Part shown: piece by piece, positions 1 through 8,720 of the stretch
Numbering within the stretch: position 1 is the first letter of the stretch
Layout of the letters: every line of letters starts with the position of its first letter
Assembly: GCA_947644595.1 (NCBI GenBank)
Contig: CANSAE010000007.1
Location: 1-63,302, forward strand
Direction of reading: 5' to 3'
DNA: 63,302 bases
Source of the DNA: an uncultured Clostridia bacterium
GTDB lineage: Bacteria; Bacillota; Clostridia; Oscillospirales; Oscillospiraceae
The notes under the pieces: model-generated
Database searches by the model: none
Seen by the model: the letters and a program-made list of their open reading frames with translations, nothing else
What the model was told of the DNA's origin: nothing
Translations under genes and position numbers: made by a program

Positions 1-1799
1 GACCAATAGGGCTGGCCCCCCACGTTGCCGAGCTGGGAGAGGGCCACCACCACGATCTCCCCGTCACCCACGCCGATACCGTATAGGGCGCTGCTCCACA
101 TACTGCGGTTTTCTTCAGCCAGTAATTCCGCAAGCTGCGCCCGCTGGCCAGCGGTGAAATTGTAAGCGTCCGCCATTTCATCGGCGGTCTTGTGGGTCAC
201 GGTGATATAGAGGGTCGTTGTCGTTACCTCGATTTCTTTCTCAATGATATTGCCCGCTCCGTCGTCCGTTTCAACGGTTTGGGTGGTGGTGGCGGTTTCT
301 GTTCGGTGGCTTATCTCGTTCATGGCCCAAAATATCTCTTTCAACAGCTCTTTTTTGCTGTCGTCCATCGTGGCGACTTCCTGGGGGTTGTCCGGGTCGG
401 TGGTGGTCTTAACGGCGTATATCGCCAGCACCTCCGGCCAGACGGCGCGGGAGCCGGACATTTCAAGGGCGTCATGGGCGGTGTTGTTCTTGATCTCGTC
501 CAGCTTTCCCTCGTACTCCTGATTGATCTCCCTGACAACGGCGGGCATGGTCTGTCCCGTGCCGCTGTCCTCCCCGGAGAAGAAGATACCAAAACAGGAG
601 CCGACGATCAGGCCAATCAAGCAGATAATCACGATGGCAAGGATGGCAACCCATCCCCCAGCGGCGATAGCGGCCACAAGCGCCTTGACGGACGCGATCA
701 TGGCCTTTACCGTGGCGGAAACGCCCTTTGCGGCGGCTTTGGCGGTGGCGGCGGCGGTCTTGGCCGTGGCACGGGCGGCGTGGGCGGTCATTTTCGCCGC
801 CTTTGCGGTGGCCTGGGCCGTTTTCTGCGCTGCCTTTGCCGTATGGTCTGCGGTCTTGATGGCGGTTTTAGACGTGTGTTGGGCGGTTTTCACGGTGCCC
901 TTTGCGGTGCGCTGTGCCGTCTTTACCGTCCACTGGGCGCTCTTAACGGTGCCTTTTGCACCCCTGCCGGTGGCCTTTGCGGTCTGTCCCATAGCCTGGG
1001 CGGGCCGTTTTGACGCTTTTACGGGTGTTTCCACGGCATTGACCGCCGTTTCCACCTGCCGGGGCGCTTTAACTGCGTCCTGGGGCTTTATCTGCGGTGG
1101 CCGGTCGGACAGGACAGTACGGTTTTTCACCTGCCGTTTCCGCTCGGCCCACTTTGCGGCTTGCTTCTTGGCAAAGGCCCGCCCACGTTCTACAAAGGAA
1201 TTTACAGTATCAGCGGGGCGCTCAACGTCAGCATGGGCCGGGGGCCGCTCCGCTGTGCGCTCATACCGTGGGAGGGGCTGACGCTCCGGGGCCGTCCCGG
1301 TTCGCTGGCGTGGGAGCCGTCTGTCCTGGGTAGGGCCGGTGCCCTGCCGGGGGTGCTGTCCATCCCTGGGCGGGTCGGTTCGCTGGCGCGGGAGCCGTCC
1401 CTCCGGGGGTGTCCCGCTGTGCCGCTGCGGGGTCTGGCCTTCCGGGGCCGCAGCCTGGGGCGGTTCGGGGGTGGGTGCCTGTTCGGTGGGGGCGGTGTTC
1501 TCCCGGCGTTTCTCCGCCGCCCACTTCTCCCGCTGATTCTGGAACAGCTTCCGCCCCTGGCGTACTGCCGTTTTTGCCCCGGACACGGCCACATTCGCCG
1601 TATCATGGGCCAGATCGTCGGCGGCAAACTCCACCTTGTCCTCGGCGTACTCGCTGGGGGTGGCCTGCCGGTCGTCCATCAGCACCGCCGCATTTCGCTT
1701 GGAACGGATAAAGGCGCTTTTCATGCGCTGGCCCACAACAGCGGACTTGTCCAGCACTTTAATGTCCTTGCCCCTTTCACGGGTCTTGATCTTGCTCAT
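1..1799 (-). CDS. CD1108-type mobile element protein, putative cell-wall peptidase, C-terminus cut by window edge
   Basis: The gene starts at ATG 1799, overlapping the stop of the upstream gene (ATGA), and runs off the left edge. The translated part has a basic N-terminal region, a Pro/Arg-rich linker (about residues 110-230), then about 110 residues of Lys/Ala/Thr repeats that look like a long amphipathic helix. One membrane segment follows (near residues 370-390), with an external part ending in VVVALSQLGNVGG at the window edge, the usual beginning of a CHAP/NlpC-type domain. In related elements this family supplies the wall hydrolase that opens peptidoglycan for the conjugation channel, like VirB1/Orf14. 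The catalytic residues lie outside the window, so peptidase activity is inferred. Confidence 0.8.
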   Translation of the reverse strand, partial: MSKIKTRERGKDIKVLDKSAVVGQRMKSAFIRSKRNAAVLMDDRQATPSEYAEDKVEFAADDLAHDTANVAVSGAKTAVRQGRKLFQNQREKWAAEKRRENTAPTEQAPTPEPPQAAAPEGQTPQRHSGTPPEGRLPRQRTDPPRDGQHPRQGTGPTQDRRLPRQRTGTAPERQPLPRYERTAERPPAHADVERPADTVNSFVERGRAFAKKQAAKWAERKRQVKNRTVLSDRPPQIKPQDAVKAPRQVETAVNAVETPVKASKRPAQAMGQTAKATGRGAKGTVKSAQWTVKTAQRTAKGTVKTAQHTSKTAIKTADHTAKAAQKTAQATAKAAKMTAHAARATAKTAAATAKAAAKGVSATVKAMIASVKALVAAIAAGGWVAILAIVIICLIGLIVGSCFGIFFSGEDSGTGQTMPAVVREINQEYEGKLDEIKNNTAHDALEMSGSRAVWPEVLAIYAVKTTTDPDNPQEVATMDDSKKELLKEIFWAMNEISHRTETATTTQTVETDDGAGNIIEKEIEVTTTTLYITVTHKTADEMADAYNFTAGQRAQLAELLAEENRSMWSSALYGIGVGDGEIVVVALSQLGNVGGQPYW

Positions 1800-2254
1800 G
1801 GCCGCTCACCCGCCCGTCTTTTCATCCAGCGGTGTTTCAGCTCGGCGGGGGCCACATAGTAGTCCCTGCGGCGCTGGCCCGTCCACTCCCGGCCCCCGGC
1901 CTCGCCGTCAAAGGTAAAGCCAGCGGCCCGCAGGGACGCTCCGCTCTCCGATGCCAGCGTATAGGTGATGACGCGCTCATAGCCCATATCAAAACCGATG
2001 CGGCAACAGGCCCCATAGAGCTTGGAACAGGCGTTGCCCGTCCCATCCGTACAACAGCGCAGAATTTCAAGGGTCAGCCCATCGTCCAGATACCGGGCGA
2101 CGGGACGGCCACAAATGGCAACGCCGCACAGATCGTCCTCGTCATAGCAGGCCACGGCGAACTTGCCGCCAACGGGCGGGATGCTGTGCCGGTGATACCG
2201 GCCTACATAGTCTCTCGCGGCCCGCAGGTGGCAGGGCTTGATTTTCAGTGGCAT
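1796..2254 (-). CDS. XF1762-like acetyltransferase-fold protein of mobile elements
   Basis: A 152-aa protein. The start chosen is ATG 2254 (MPLKIKPCH), preceded by GGAGGT at good spacing; an upstream in-frame start would lengthen it by 23 residues that do not look conserved. The opening LKIKPCHLRAARDYVGRYHRHS and the later EILRCCTDGTGNACSKLYGA are features I associate with the small XF1762 family of phages and ICEs, which has a GNAT-like appearance. Its biochemical role is unknown. It sits between VirB4 and the CD1108-type gene, overlapping the latter by four bases, so it is cotranscribed with transfer genes. Confidence 0.62.
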   Translation of the reverse strand: MPLKIKPCHLRAARDYVGRYHRHSIPPVGGKFAVACYDEDDLCGVAICGRPVARYLDDGLTLEILRCCTDGTGNACSKLYGACCRIGFDMGYERVITYTLASESGASLRAAGFTFDGEAGGREWTGQRRRDYYVAPAELKHRWMKRRAGERP

Positions 2255-2291
2255 TTTCACACCTCCATCCATAAAAAGAGGGGGACAGGCA

Positions 2292-4625
2292 TTAAGCCCG
2301 TCCCCCGGAAAAGCGGCCCTCACCGGGCCGGGTGGTCATCAAGCGGTACAGCTCCGTATTGGAGGGGAAACGGTTGACAAAGGGCACCAGGGCGGAGCCG
2401 TACTTGATAAGCCCGCACCCGGCGGGGGCGTTGGTGATGTGGCCCATCTGTTCCTCGGAGATATTCAGCAGACGGGCCAGCTTTTCCCGGTCGCTTGCCG
2501 CCTGATTGAGCATGACAATGAACTCGGAGTTGGACAACATGGTACTGGCCTGAACGGAGTCCAGAAGATACTCCACGTTCTGCGTGATGGCGGTGGGGTA
2601 GGCGTTTCGCTTTCTGAACTGCCGCCACGCAGAGTTGAAAAAGGCGGCGGAAAACTCGTTCTCAAACATGACGTGGAACTCGTCAATAAAGACGTGGGTG
2701 CGCTTGCCCTTTTTCCAGTTCAGGGTGACGCGGTTGAGCATGGTGTCGGTAATGACAAGGTGGCCTATGGGCTTCAACTGTTCGCCCAGGCCGTGAATGT
2801 CGAACACCACCACCCGCTTGTCCAGGTCAACGGTGCTTTCATGGCCGAAAATGTCAAGGGAGCCGGTGGTGAACAGCTCCAGGGCCAGGGCGATCCCTCT
2901 CGCCTCGCTCTCCGGCTGTTCCAGCAGCATCTCCCGGAGGGCTGTCAGTGTGGGAGCAGGGCCACCATGCTTGGCGTTCTCATACAAATCCCCCGTACAG
3001 CGGTCAATGATGGAGTTGTGCTGGGGGCCTACGCCCTTGGGGTCGATGCGCTCCACCAGGGACATGATAAACTGCGACTTCACCACAATGGGGTTGTTCT
3101 CACCGTAGCCGTCCACCATATACATGGCGTTCAAGCGGTCTTTCCCGCCAGCGGCCACCCGGATCACGGAGCCGATATTGCCCATCGCTTCAATGAGGGG
3201 CGCGTACTCCCCCTCCGGGTCTGCGATAAGAATATCATCGTCCGTATTGAGAATGAGGAACGCGATTTCCTCCTTGACACTGAACGACTTGCCGGAGCCG
3301 GGAACACCCAGCCGAAACGACGACTGATTGAGCAGGTTCGCCTTGTTGCACATGATAAGGTTGTGGGAAATGGCGTTTTCCCCAAAGTAGATGCCGCCCC
3401 TGTCCATGATCTCCTGCACCTTAAAGGGCATGAACACGGCAAGGCTCTCGGTGGTCAGGGTGCGGAAAGCGTTGATCTTCCGGGTGCCGATGGGCAGGAC
3501 GGTGTTCAGACCGTCGATCTGCTGGTATTTCAAAACGGCCAACTGGCACCGCCCGGACAGGGAGCGTATCTTCTCCGTGTCGCTGTCAAGCTGCTGCTTG
3601 GTGTCGGCGGTGATGACCAGCGTGAGGACGGCCTGCATCATCCGCTGGTCGCGGGTGGTGAGGTCGGCCAGAAATTCCTTGCTCTCCTTGCGCTGCAACT
3701 CCATGTCGTAGGGGACGATGGCGGAGAAATTGTTGTTCTGATTCTGGCGGCGCTGCCAGTTTGTTATATTGGTTTCCACGCCCAGCAGACGGTTCTCCAC
3801 CTCCCGCACGGCTTCATCCGTGGGCACAGAGAGAATGTCAATGGACAACATCATATTGCGGTTCAGGTCGGTCAGATTCGCCACGATCTCGTCCTGGATA
3901 TAGTTGGCGTAGTCCTTCAGGAACAGCACGCGGCAATAGCGGTCGCCCAGCTTCAGGTAGTCGCTGTGCTTCTCGATCCCGTCCGGGCAGATATAGTCCC
4001 GGAAGTCGTGGCCCTTTCGGGCCATGTCCGCCATGTCAAAGTGAAAACTGCCCTCGTCCCCGGCCCGATAGAAGTCGTGGAGAATACGCAGCCGGTCAGC
4101 GGCGTCCAGCTCCACGCACTTGGAGCCAAGGGCGGCGAAGCGGGCGGTCAGGTCGGCCCCGATCCGGGTGAAGTAGGCGCGGGCATCCTCAATGTCCCGC
4201 TTGTAGACGGTCACGGTGACAAGTTTCTCCTGGATGATGCCGTTGGCCCCGGTTGCCTTGTCTATGAGCATTTGGTTGTACTCCTGACGGTACTTGTCCA
4301 GGCCATCCCCGCGCATGGACATAAGGACAGACTGCTCAAAGTCCGCTTGGCTCTGACGGCGGTTGCAAATGGTCAGCTTGGTGGTGGCGGCGCTGTCCAG
4401 GCCGTTCAGCAGCTCCGAGTAGGCCAGGAACATGGTTTCCTTATCCTCCCGGCTTGCCACCTTGTAATTGATGTCGGTGAAACGGTAGGTCTTGGAGAAC
4501 TTGATACCCACCTTAAAAATGCCGTCCGGCCAGACGCATTGAATGGGTATCACGTCCTGCACCCTGCGGGGGATGCGGTACGGCTCCCGATCCTGCCGCA
4601 TGATGGTCTTGATGCTCTTAATCAT
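2292..4625 (-). CDS. VirB4-like conjugative transfer ATPase (CD1110 family)
   Basis: A 777-aa cytoplasmic ATPase that powers assembly of, or substrate movement through, the type IV secretion channel. The Walker A motif GVPGSGKSF lies near residue 445 and the Walker B motif THVFIDEFH near residue 660. The N-terminal half is the usual VirB4 domain, and the C-terminal half carries the RecA-like fold with a conserved TQNVEYLL segment. The length is normal for Firmicutes VirB4/TraE proteins. It overlaps PrgI by eight bases, the standard order in this ICE family. The start at ATG 4625 agrees with this overlap. Identification is firm; the exact energy-coupling role is known only from homologues. Confidence 0.95.
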   Translation of the reverse strand: MIKSIKTIMRQDREPYRIPRRVQDVIPIQCVWPDGIFKVGIKFSKTYRFTDINYKVASREDKETMFLAYSELLNGLDSAATTKLTICNRRQSQADFEQSVLMSMRGDGLDKYRQEYNQMLIDKATGANGIIQEKLVTVTVYKRDIEDARAYFTRIGADLTARFAALGSKCVELDAADRLRILHDFYRAGDEGSFHFDMADMARKGHDFRDYICPDGIEKHSDYLKLGDRYCRVLFLKDYANYIQDEIVANLTDLNRNMMLSIDILSVPTDEAVREVENRLLGVETNITNWQRRQNQNNNFSAIVPYDMELQRKESKEFLADLTTRDQRMMQAVLTLVITADTKQQLDSDTEKIRSLSGRCQLAVLKYQQIDGLNTVLPIGTRKINAFRTLTTESLAVFMPFKVQEIMDRGGIYFGENAISHNLIMCNKANLLNQSSFRLGVPGSGKSFSVKEEIAFLILNTDDDILIADPEGEYAPLIEAMGNIGSVIRVAAGGKDRLNAMYMVDGYGENNPIVVKSQFIMSLVERIDPKGVGPQHNSIIDRCTGDLYENAKHGGPAPTLTALREMLLEQPESEARGIALALELFTTGSLDIFGHESTVDLDKRVVVFDIHGLGEQLKPIGHLVITDTMLNRVTLNWKKGKRTHVFIDEFHVMFENEFSAAFFNSAWRQFRKRNAYPTAITQNVEYLLDSVQASTMLSNSEFIVMLNQAASDREKLARLLNISEEQMGHITNAPAGCGLIKYGSALVPFVNRFPSNTELYRLMTTRPGEGRFSGGRA

Positions 4626-4983
4626 GGCGCTTGTATTCCTCCTTTTCCCGCTTCTCCATGCTGGACTTCAAAAGGTCGTAGTACAGCGTGGACGATTCAA
4701 AGCGCAGCTCCCTGGGTTCCAGCACCTCCGAGCGCAGCCAAGCCCAAATAAACTGCTCCGCCGTCATGCCGTGGTAACTGAAAAAGCCCAGGGCGGCAAA
4801 GGGGGCCGCGCCCACAATGCACATCCAGGACACGGTTTCCGTGCCGACATAGGGTTTCAGCAGAAAGTACAGCCCCACGGCCACGCACACCGCCAGGGCA
4901 GAAAAAACGAGCTGCCGCAGGGACAGCCCAAAAAACATACTCTCCGTGTAGTTACGGATTTCACGGTTGATTTTGACTTCCAT
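4618..4983 (-). CDS. PrgI family membrane protein of the conjugation channel
   Basis: A 121-aa protein with two closely spaced hydrophobic segments (about residues 22-45 and 52-70), then a cytoplasmic tail rich in charged residues. The opening MEVKINREIRNYTESMFFGL is characteristic of PrgI/VirB3-like proteins of Firmicutes elements. In related systems PrgI is a small inner channel component encoded just before the VirB4 ATPase, exactly as here. A good ribosome site (GGAG) precedes ATG 4983. It belongs to the transfer operon between VirB6 and VirB4. Confidence 0.9.
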   Translation of the reverse strand: MEVKINREIRNYTESMFFGLSLRQLVFSALAVCVAVGLYFLLKPYVGTETVSWMCIVGAAPFAALGFFSYHGMTAEQFIWAWLRSEVLEPRELRFESSTLYYDLLKSSMEKREKEEYKRHD

Positions 4984-5009
4984 TGATACTCCTTTCCCGA
5001 CGCGGGCAC

Positions 5010-5342
5010 TTATCTCTCCCGGTCATCGTGCTTTTTCGGTTTCAATTCCAGCGATTCCAACGCCTCAATTTCTCGCCGCAATCGCTGGGCTTCATAGTAT
5101 TCATGCAGTACATCATGGCTGGAAAAGGGCTGGCCGTCCGGGAACTCTCCCGCCTCAATCCCTCTGTCAATGATTTCTGCCACATCGGTGGATATGCCGG
5201 GACACCCCTGGGCCGTACCATGTTCACGATAGTATTCGTTTACAGACTTCATGTGCTTTTCATTAAGTTCGCACAGCGCAAGGAGAATTTTCAGATTTTC
5301 AAGCCTTTTTGTGCTTGTATTCCTGTGAAAAAACATTTTCAT
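5010..5342 (-). CDS. Small conserved ICE protein, function unknown
   Basis: A 110-aa hydrophilic protein between VirB6 and PrgI. It has no membrane segment or recognised motif and is rich in Glu, Lys and Arg with a predicted helical C-terminus. ATG 5342 follows AGGAGG at only four bases; a second in-frame ATG at 5336 has more usual spacing and could be the true start. The position inside the channel gene block suggests an accessory role in transfer, but nothing in the sequence defines it. Confidence 0.6.
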   Translation of the reverse strand: MKMFFHRNTSTKRLENLKILLALCELNEKHMKSVNEYYREHGTAQGCPGISTDVAEIIDRGIEAGEFPDGQPFSSHDVLHEYYEAQRLRREIEALESLELKPKKHDDRER

Positions 5343-5350
5343 TTAACCTC

Positions 5351-6187
5351 CTACAAGCCCATCATTTCACGCACAACATGGTCGGACATTTTGACGCTGC
5401 CCACCAAAATGAGCATATTAAACACCAATTCTCCGATATAGCTCCATACCATTGAGGCCACCGCCGCGTCCGGGTCAACGGTGGGCGGGGAGCTGGCGAA
5501 CACGGAGAAGATGATGCAGGCCAGCACAATAACGGCCCCCTCCAGGCAGACGGCGGCATAGCTTTTCAAGAAGCTCTTGCCCACGTTCTGGCTGGGTTCC
5601 CCGGCAAAGCTGGACAGGGGGATGGGGGCCAGCGCAGCGTACATAAACATCTTAAAAAAGCGCCCGTAGACGCTCAAAATCATGACAAAGGACAGCACCC
5701 AAATAAACAGCCCGCCGATCAGCGTCACCGCCCATAGGGGGATGCTCTCAAAAAAGCCGCAGTCCTCAATGGCCGTCACGATCTCGTCAGGCAGGACGGT
5801 GGAGTTGGGAGCGCCGAAGCCCGCCGAGTTCATGATGGTGGACACTACGCCCTGGATGATGCTCAAAAGGGCCAGCATCAACTCCATACCGTAGGTGATA
5901 AGGGCCTTTGCCAGCGCAAAGCGGACGAACATCTTCACCGCCAGTTCCGGCCTCTTGAGTTCGGAAAAGCTCGAACAGGTTTTCACCACGCCCACCACAA
6001 AGAACAGCACCAGCAGGGCGTAGCCGATGGCTTGGAGCGCCCCGTGGATGTCCGATACCACGTTCCAGATCGCGCCGCCCTTGAAGTCCTGGGGGGACTG
6101 CGTGATAAGCTGCCATATCTCGCTCAACTTGCCGTTCCAGACTTCCAGCGCGTTCTCTAAATTCTGGACTACCCAATTATCCGACAC
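5351..6187 (-). CDS. VirB6/TrbL-like conjugative membrane protein (CD1112 family)
   Basis: A polytopic membrane protein with about six hydrophobic segments. In conjugation systems VirB6/TrbL proteins form part of the inner-membrane pore through which the relaxase-DNA complex passes. I prefer the GTG at 6187 (278 aa) because AAGGAGG ends eight bases upstream of it; the longer reading starting with GTG 6196 would have the ribosome site overlapping the start codon. The gene sits between Maff2 and PrgI, the normal order in this family. The 170 bases before it are unusually structured (see the 6227-6337 feature). Confidence 0.9.
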   Translation of the reverse strand: MSDNWVVQNLENALEVWNGKLSEIWQLITQSPQDFKGGAIWNVVSDIHGALQAIGYALLVLFFVVGVVKTCSSFSELKRPELAVKMFVRFALAKALITYGMELMLALLSIIQGVVSTIMNSAGFGAPNSTVLPDEIVTAIEDCGFFESIPLWAVTLIGGLFIWVLSFVMILSVYGRFFKMFMYAALAPIPLSSFAGEPSQNVGKSFLKSYAAVCLEGAVIVLACIIFSVFASSPPTVDPDAAVASMVWSYIGELVFNMLILVGSVKMSDHVVREMMGL

Positions 6188-6226
6188 GCAAAGCACCTCC
6201 TTTTTAGGGGCAGGCTAATATGGGTT

Positions 6227-6337
6227 CCCGCAAAATCGAAGATTTTGTGGGAGAGGAGGCGCAAGGGAGCAGGCCCCGCTTTCGCCACAAGGCGGAAACG
6301 GGGCCATGCGGACTTTGCGCCGACGAGAGCCTGCTCC
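6227..6337 (-). promoter_or_regulatory. Highly structured leader upstream of virB6-like gene; pseudoknot-capable
   Basis: The non-coding gap between Maff2 and VirB6 holds four inverted repeats. An 11-bp stem (6227-6237 with 6241-6251, GAA loop) is nearest VirB6. An imperfect 15-bp hairpin occupies 6272-6286 with 6291-6305. A perfect 7-bp pair (6258-6264 with 6315-6321) and a perfect 8-bp pair (6266-6273 with 6330-6337) cross each other, so the RNA could form a pseudoknot or switch between two folds. There is no U-tract after the last stem, so this is not a standard terminator. A role in tuning expression downstream of Maff2 is inferred. Confidence 0.5.
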
Positions 6338-6359
6338 TGTGTCAGTGGATAGTGGGGGC

Positions 6360-6719
6360 TTACGCGCCGGTGATAAGGGTCAAAATCTCCTTTGCAAAGG
6401 TAATGATAACGCCGCCCGCCAGGGTCAGGAAGCCGTTGGAACGCTGGGACGGGTCGTGGCTCTGGAGGGAGAGGCCCACCTGGACGATGCCCCAGCCCAG
6501 CAGAATGAGGCCCACGGCCCGGATCAGGCCGAAGATGAACGTGGACAGGTTGTTGATAACCGTGAGGGGGTCATCGGCGGCAAAGGCCGTCATGGTGCAG
6601 CAGCCCATCAGGGCCACGGTCGCCACCAGAGAGCAGTAGTAGCGGAAGCCCCGCTTCACCTTGTCGGGCGTAGGCAGACGGTTCCCGGTGTTCTTCTCGT
6701 TCTTCTTGAAAATGTTCAT
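6360..6719 (-). CDS. Maff2 family mobile element membrane protein
   Basis: A 119-aa protein with a basic N-terminus and two hydrophobic segments (about residues 30-48 and 58-80). The features RYYCSLVATVALMGCCTMTAFA and the C-terminal NGFLTLAGGVIITFAKEIL are typical of the Maff2 family found beside VirD4 and VirB6 in Tn1549-like elements. By position and size it may be the VirB2/pilin-like or VirB6-associated component, but this is not proven. GGAGGT precedes ATG 6719, which overlaps the VirD4 stop as ATGA, indicating translational coupling. Confidence 0.88.
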   Translation of the reverse strand: MNIFKKNEKNTGNRLPTPDKVKRGFRYYCSLVATVALMGCCTMTAFAADDPLTVINNLSTFIFGLIRAVGLILLGWGIVQVGLSLQSHDPSQRSNGFLTLAGGVIITFAKEILTLITGA

Positions 6720-8530
6720 TGTGTGTTACCTCCATGACTGTTGATATATTCCTCCAATTCTTCCTCGGTGAGAAGAATGAAGTGGTGTTCTCCGGCAGCA
6801 TCCAGTTCCGCCGCCTGCTTCAGCAGCTCCGGGTCGATCTGGATGGATGCGATGCTGTGGGTGTCCTCCCCGTGCCGGTACGGTTCGGCCCCGCCGTCCG
6901 TGGTCAGCTTCACGTTGGGGTGTTTCAGAATGTCGTACTTGAAGTCCTGAATGGGCCGTTCCCCGCGAATAAAAAGAAGTGCGTACTGGTTGTCCAGCAT
7001 ACGCACTTCATCCGGCATAAGCAATTCGCGGCCCGCTAACTGCCAGTTGGTGGAGTAGCTGCCGCTCCGCCCCCTGGATTGTCCGTAGGTGTTCGTGTCG
7101 ATTGTCTCTTTCCCCAGCAGTTTGGAAACGTACTCGTGGGTCGCCTGCTCGTTCCCCCCGAGATAGATAAATTCATCGCAGTTGCCCACGATGCTCTCCC
7201 ACTGTTTTTCAAAGAGGGCCTTTAGCTGGGCGAGGTTCTGGATGATGATGCTCACGGAGATCTCCCGGCTCCGCATGGTAGCCAGCAGCTTGTCAAACTC
7301 GTCTGGGAGAGCGACATTGGCAAACTCGTCCATTACAAAATGCACATGGACGGGTAATCTGCCGCCGTGTACCACGTCCGCCTGATAGTAAAGCTGCTGA
7401 AATAGCTGGGTGTAGAGCATACCCACGATGAAGTTAAAACTGGAGTCATTGTCGGGGATAACGGCAAAGATGGCCGTCTTTCTCTCGCCCAAACTCCATA
7501 GCTCCATCTCGTCCGTCTGCGTCATACCGGCCAGCGATTCCAGGTTGAATTTTTCCAGCCGGGACACCAGCGTGATCTGGATGGATTTCAGGGTCTTGCC
7601 GCTGCCGGAGCGGTAATTGCGGTAGTATTTCAGGGCGATATGCTCCGGGTTCCGCATTTCCAGGCGGTCAAAGAGTTCATCCAGCGGCGATTGAAATTCG
7701 TCGTTGTCCTCCCGGACTTCCCCGGCCCGTATCATCTCCATGACCATCGGAAAGTTCTGTTCATCAGGCGGAGCCTCATAATGGAGATAAAACACCAGCG
7801 CCAGCAGGAGCATTTGCGCCGCCTGATCCCAAAACGGGTCTTGGGACTGTGAGCCTTTTGGGGTGGTGTTCTTGAACAGGTTCGTCACCAGCCGCTGGAT
7901 GTCGTTGTCGCTGCGGAGATACACAAAAGGGTTGTAGCAATAGCTTTTCTCCATGTTGATAAGGTCGATCACCTTAATGTCGTACCCCTTGGCTTTCAAC
8001 AGGTTCCCGGTGTCCCGCAGCAGCTCCCCCTTGGGATCGAGGCACACAAAGCTGGTATTGGCGTTCATAATGTTGGGTTTAGCGAAAAATCTCGTCTTGC
8101 CCGCGCCGGAGCCGCCGCACACCAAAATATTGAGGTTGCGGCGGTGTTTGCGTCCGTCCAGCCCGATAGCCACATTCTGCGTCAGTATCTTGTTCTCGGT
8201 CACTTTCCTGTCGGCGTACTTCTTCCTGACGGCCTGGGCGCTGCCCCACTTGGCGGAGCCGTGTTCCTCCCGCCTGCGGTAGTTGCGGTCGGTGGAGAGG
8301 TAAATACCAATACCCAGCCCGTAGCACAGCAGAAAAATGAGGACAGTTTTCAGGCTGTCCCCACACAGTACGATGTGGAACGGGTCGTTCAGCGCCGCCC
8401 CGCCGTACTGCACCAGCCCCAGCAGACCGCCGCCCACATAGGGGGCCAGCAGCAGGGCCAGCCAGACCACGGGGATGATGCCGCAGGCGTAAAGAGTCAG
8501 GTGGGTCTTGGAGAACTTATCTTGCCTCAC
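6716..8530 (-). CDS. VirD4-like type IV coupling protein (CD1115 family)
   Basis: The coupling protein that recruits the relaxase-DNA complex and delivers it to the channel. It has two N-terminal membrane segments, a Walker A motif CGGSGAGKTRFF near residue 140, a Walker B-like VHFVMDEFANVALP near residue 395, and the TraG/VirD4 glutamine-containing segment IIIQNLAQLKALF. I start it at GTG 8530 because AGGAGGG lies six bases upstream; that gives 604 aa and a 14-base overlap with the preceding small gene. An upstream in-frame ATG at 8569 lacks a ribosome site. It neighbours PcfB and the relaxase, as expected. Confidence 0.95.
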   Translation of the reverse strand: MRQDKFSKTHLTLYACGIIPVVWLALLLAPYVGGGLLGLVQYGGAALNDPFHIVLCGDSLKTVLIFLLCYGLGIGIYLSTDRNYRRREEHGSAKWGSAQAVRKKYADRKVTENKILTQNVAIGLDGRKHRRNLNILVCGGSGAGKTRFFAKPNIMNANTSFVCLDPKGELLRDTGNLLKAKGYDIKVIDLINMEKSYCYNPFVYLRSDNDIQRLVTNLFKNTTPKGSQSQDPFWDQAAQMLLLALVFYLHYEAPPDEQNFPMVMEMIRAGEVREDNDEFQSPLDELFDRLEMRNPEHIALKYYRNYRSGSGKTLKSIQITLVSRLEKFNLESLAGMTQTDEMELWSLGERKTAIFAVIPDNDSSFNFIVGMLYTQLFQQLYYQADVVHGGRLPVHVHFVMDEFANVALPDEFDKLLATMRSREISVSIIIQNLAQLKALFEKQWESIVGNCDEFIYLGGNEQATHEYVSKLLGKETIDTNTYGQSRGRSGSYSTNWQLAGRELLMPDEVRMLDNQYALLFIRGERPIQDFKYDILKHPNVKLTTDGGAEPYRHGEDTHSIASIQIDPELLKQAAELDAAGEHHFILLTEEELEEYINSHGGNTQ

Positions 8531-8708
8531 GGTCAGCCCTCCTTTTCTGACGCTTGGTGGGGGCGTCAATGACCTTGAGAATGAGGTCGTCCACGTCCTC
8601 GGTGGGTTTGCCGTCCCGGAGGGCGTCGTTGCGGAAGTCGGTCAGGCCCCGCACCATAAGCCGCTGCTCGAAGCCGTTCAGCGTGACCACACGTTTTTCA
8701 TCACGCAT
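8517..8708 (-). CDS. Small conserved ICE protein upstream of VirD4, function unknown
   Basis: A 63-aa very basic protein with a strong ribosome site (GGAGG, seven bases before ATG 8708) and a 14-base overlap into VirD4. The N-terminal part (NGFEQRLMVRGLTDFRN) is predicted helical, and the C-terminus is a Lys/Arg tail. Small proteins at this position recur in this element family. No function can be assigned; cotranslation with VirD4 suggests an accessory of the coupling protein. Confidence 0.62.
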   Translation of the reverse strand: MRDEKRVVTLNGFEQRLMVRGLTDFRNDALRDGKPTEDVDDLILKVIDAPTKRQKRRADREAR

Positions 8709-8720
8709 AGAGCGCCCTCC

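Noticed and set aside
2238..4751. Long plus-strand open frame of 837 codons
   Set aside because: It lies opposite the VirB4 gene, whose motifs are unmistakable. The plus-strand product has no recognisable domain, and long antisense frames are common in GC-rich DNA.
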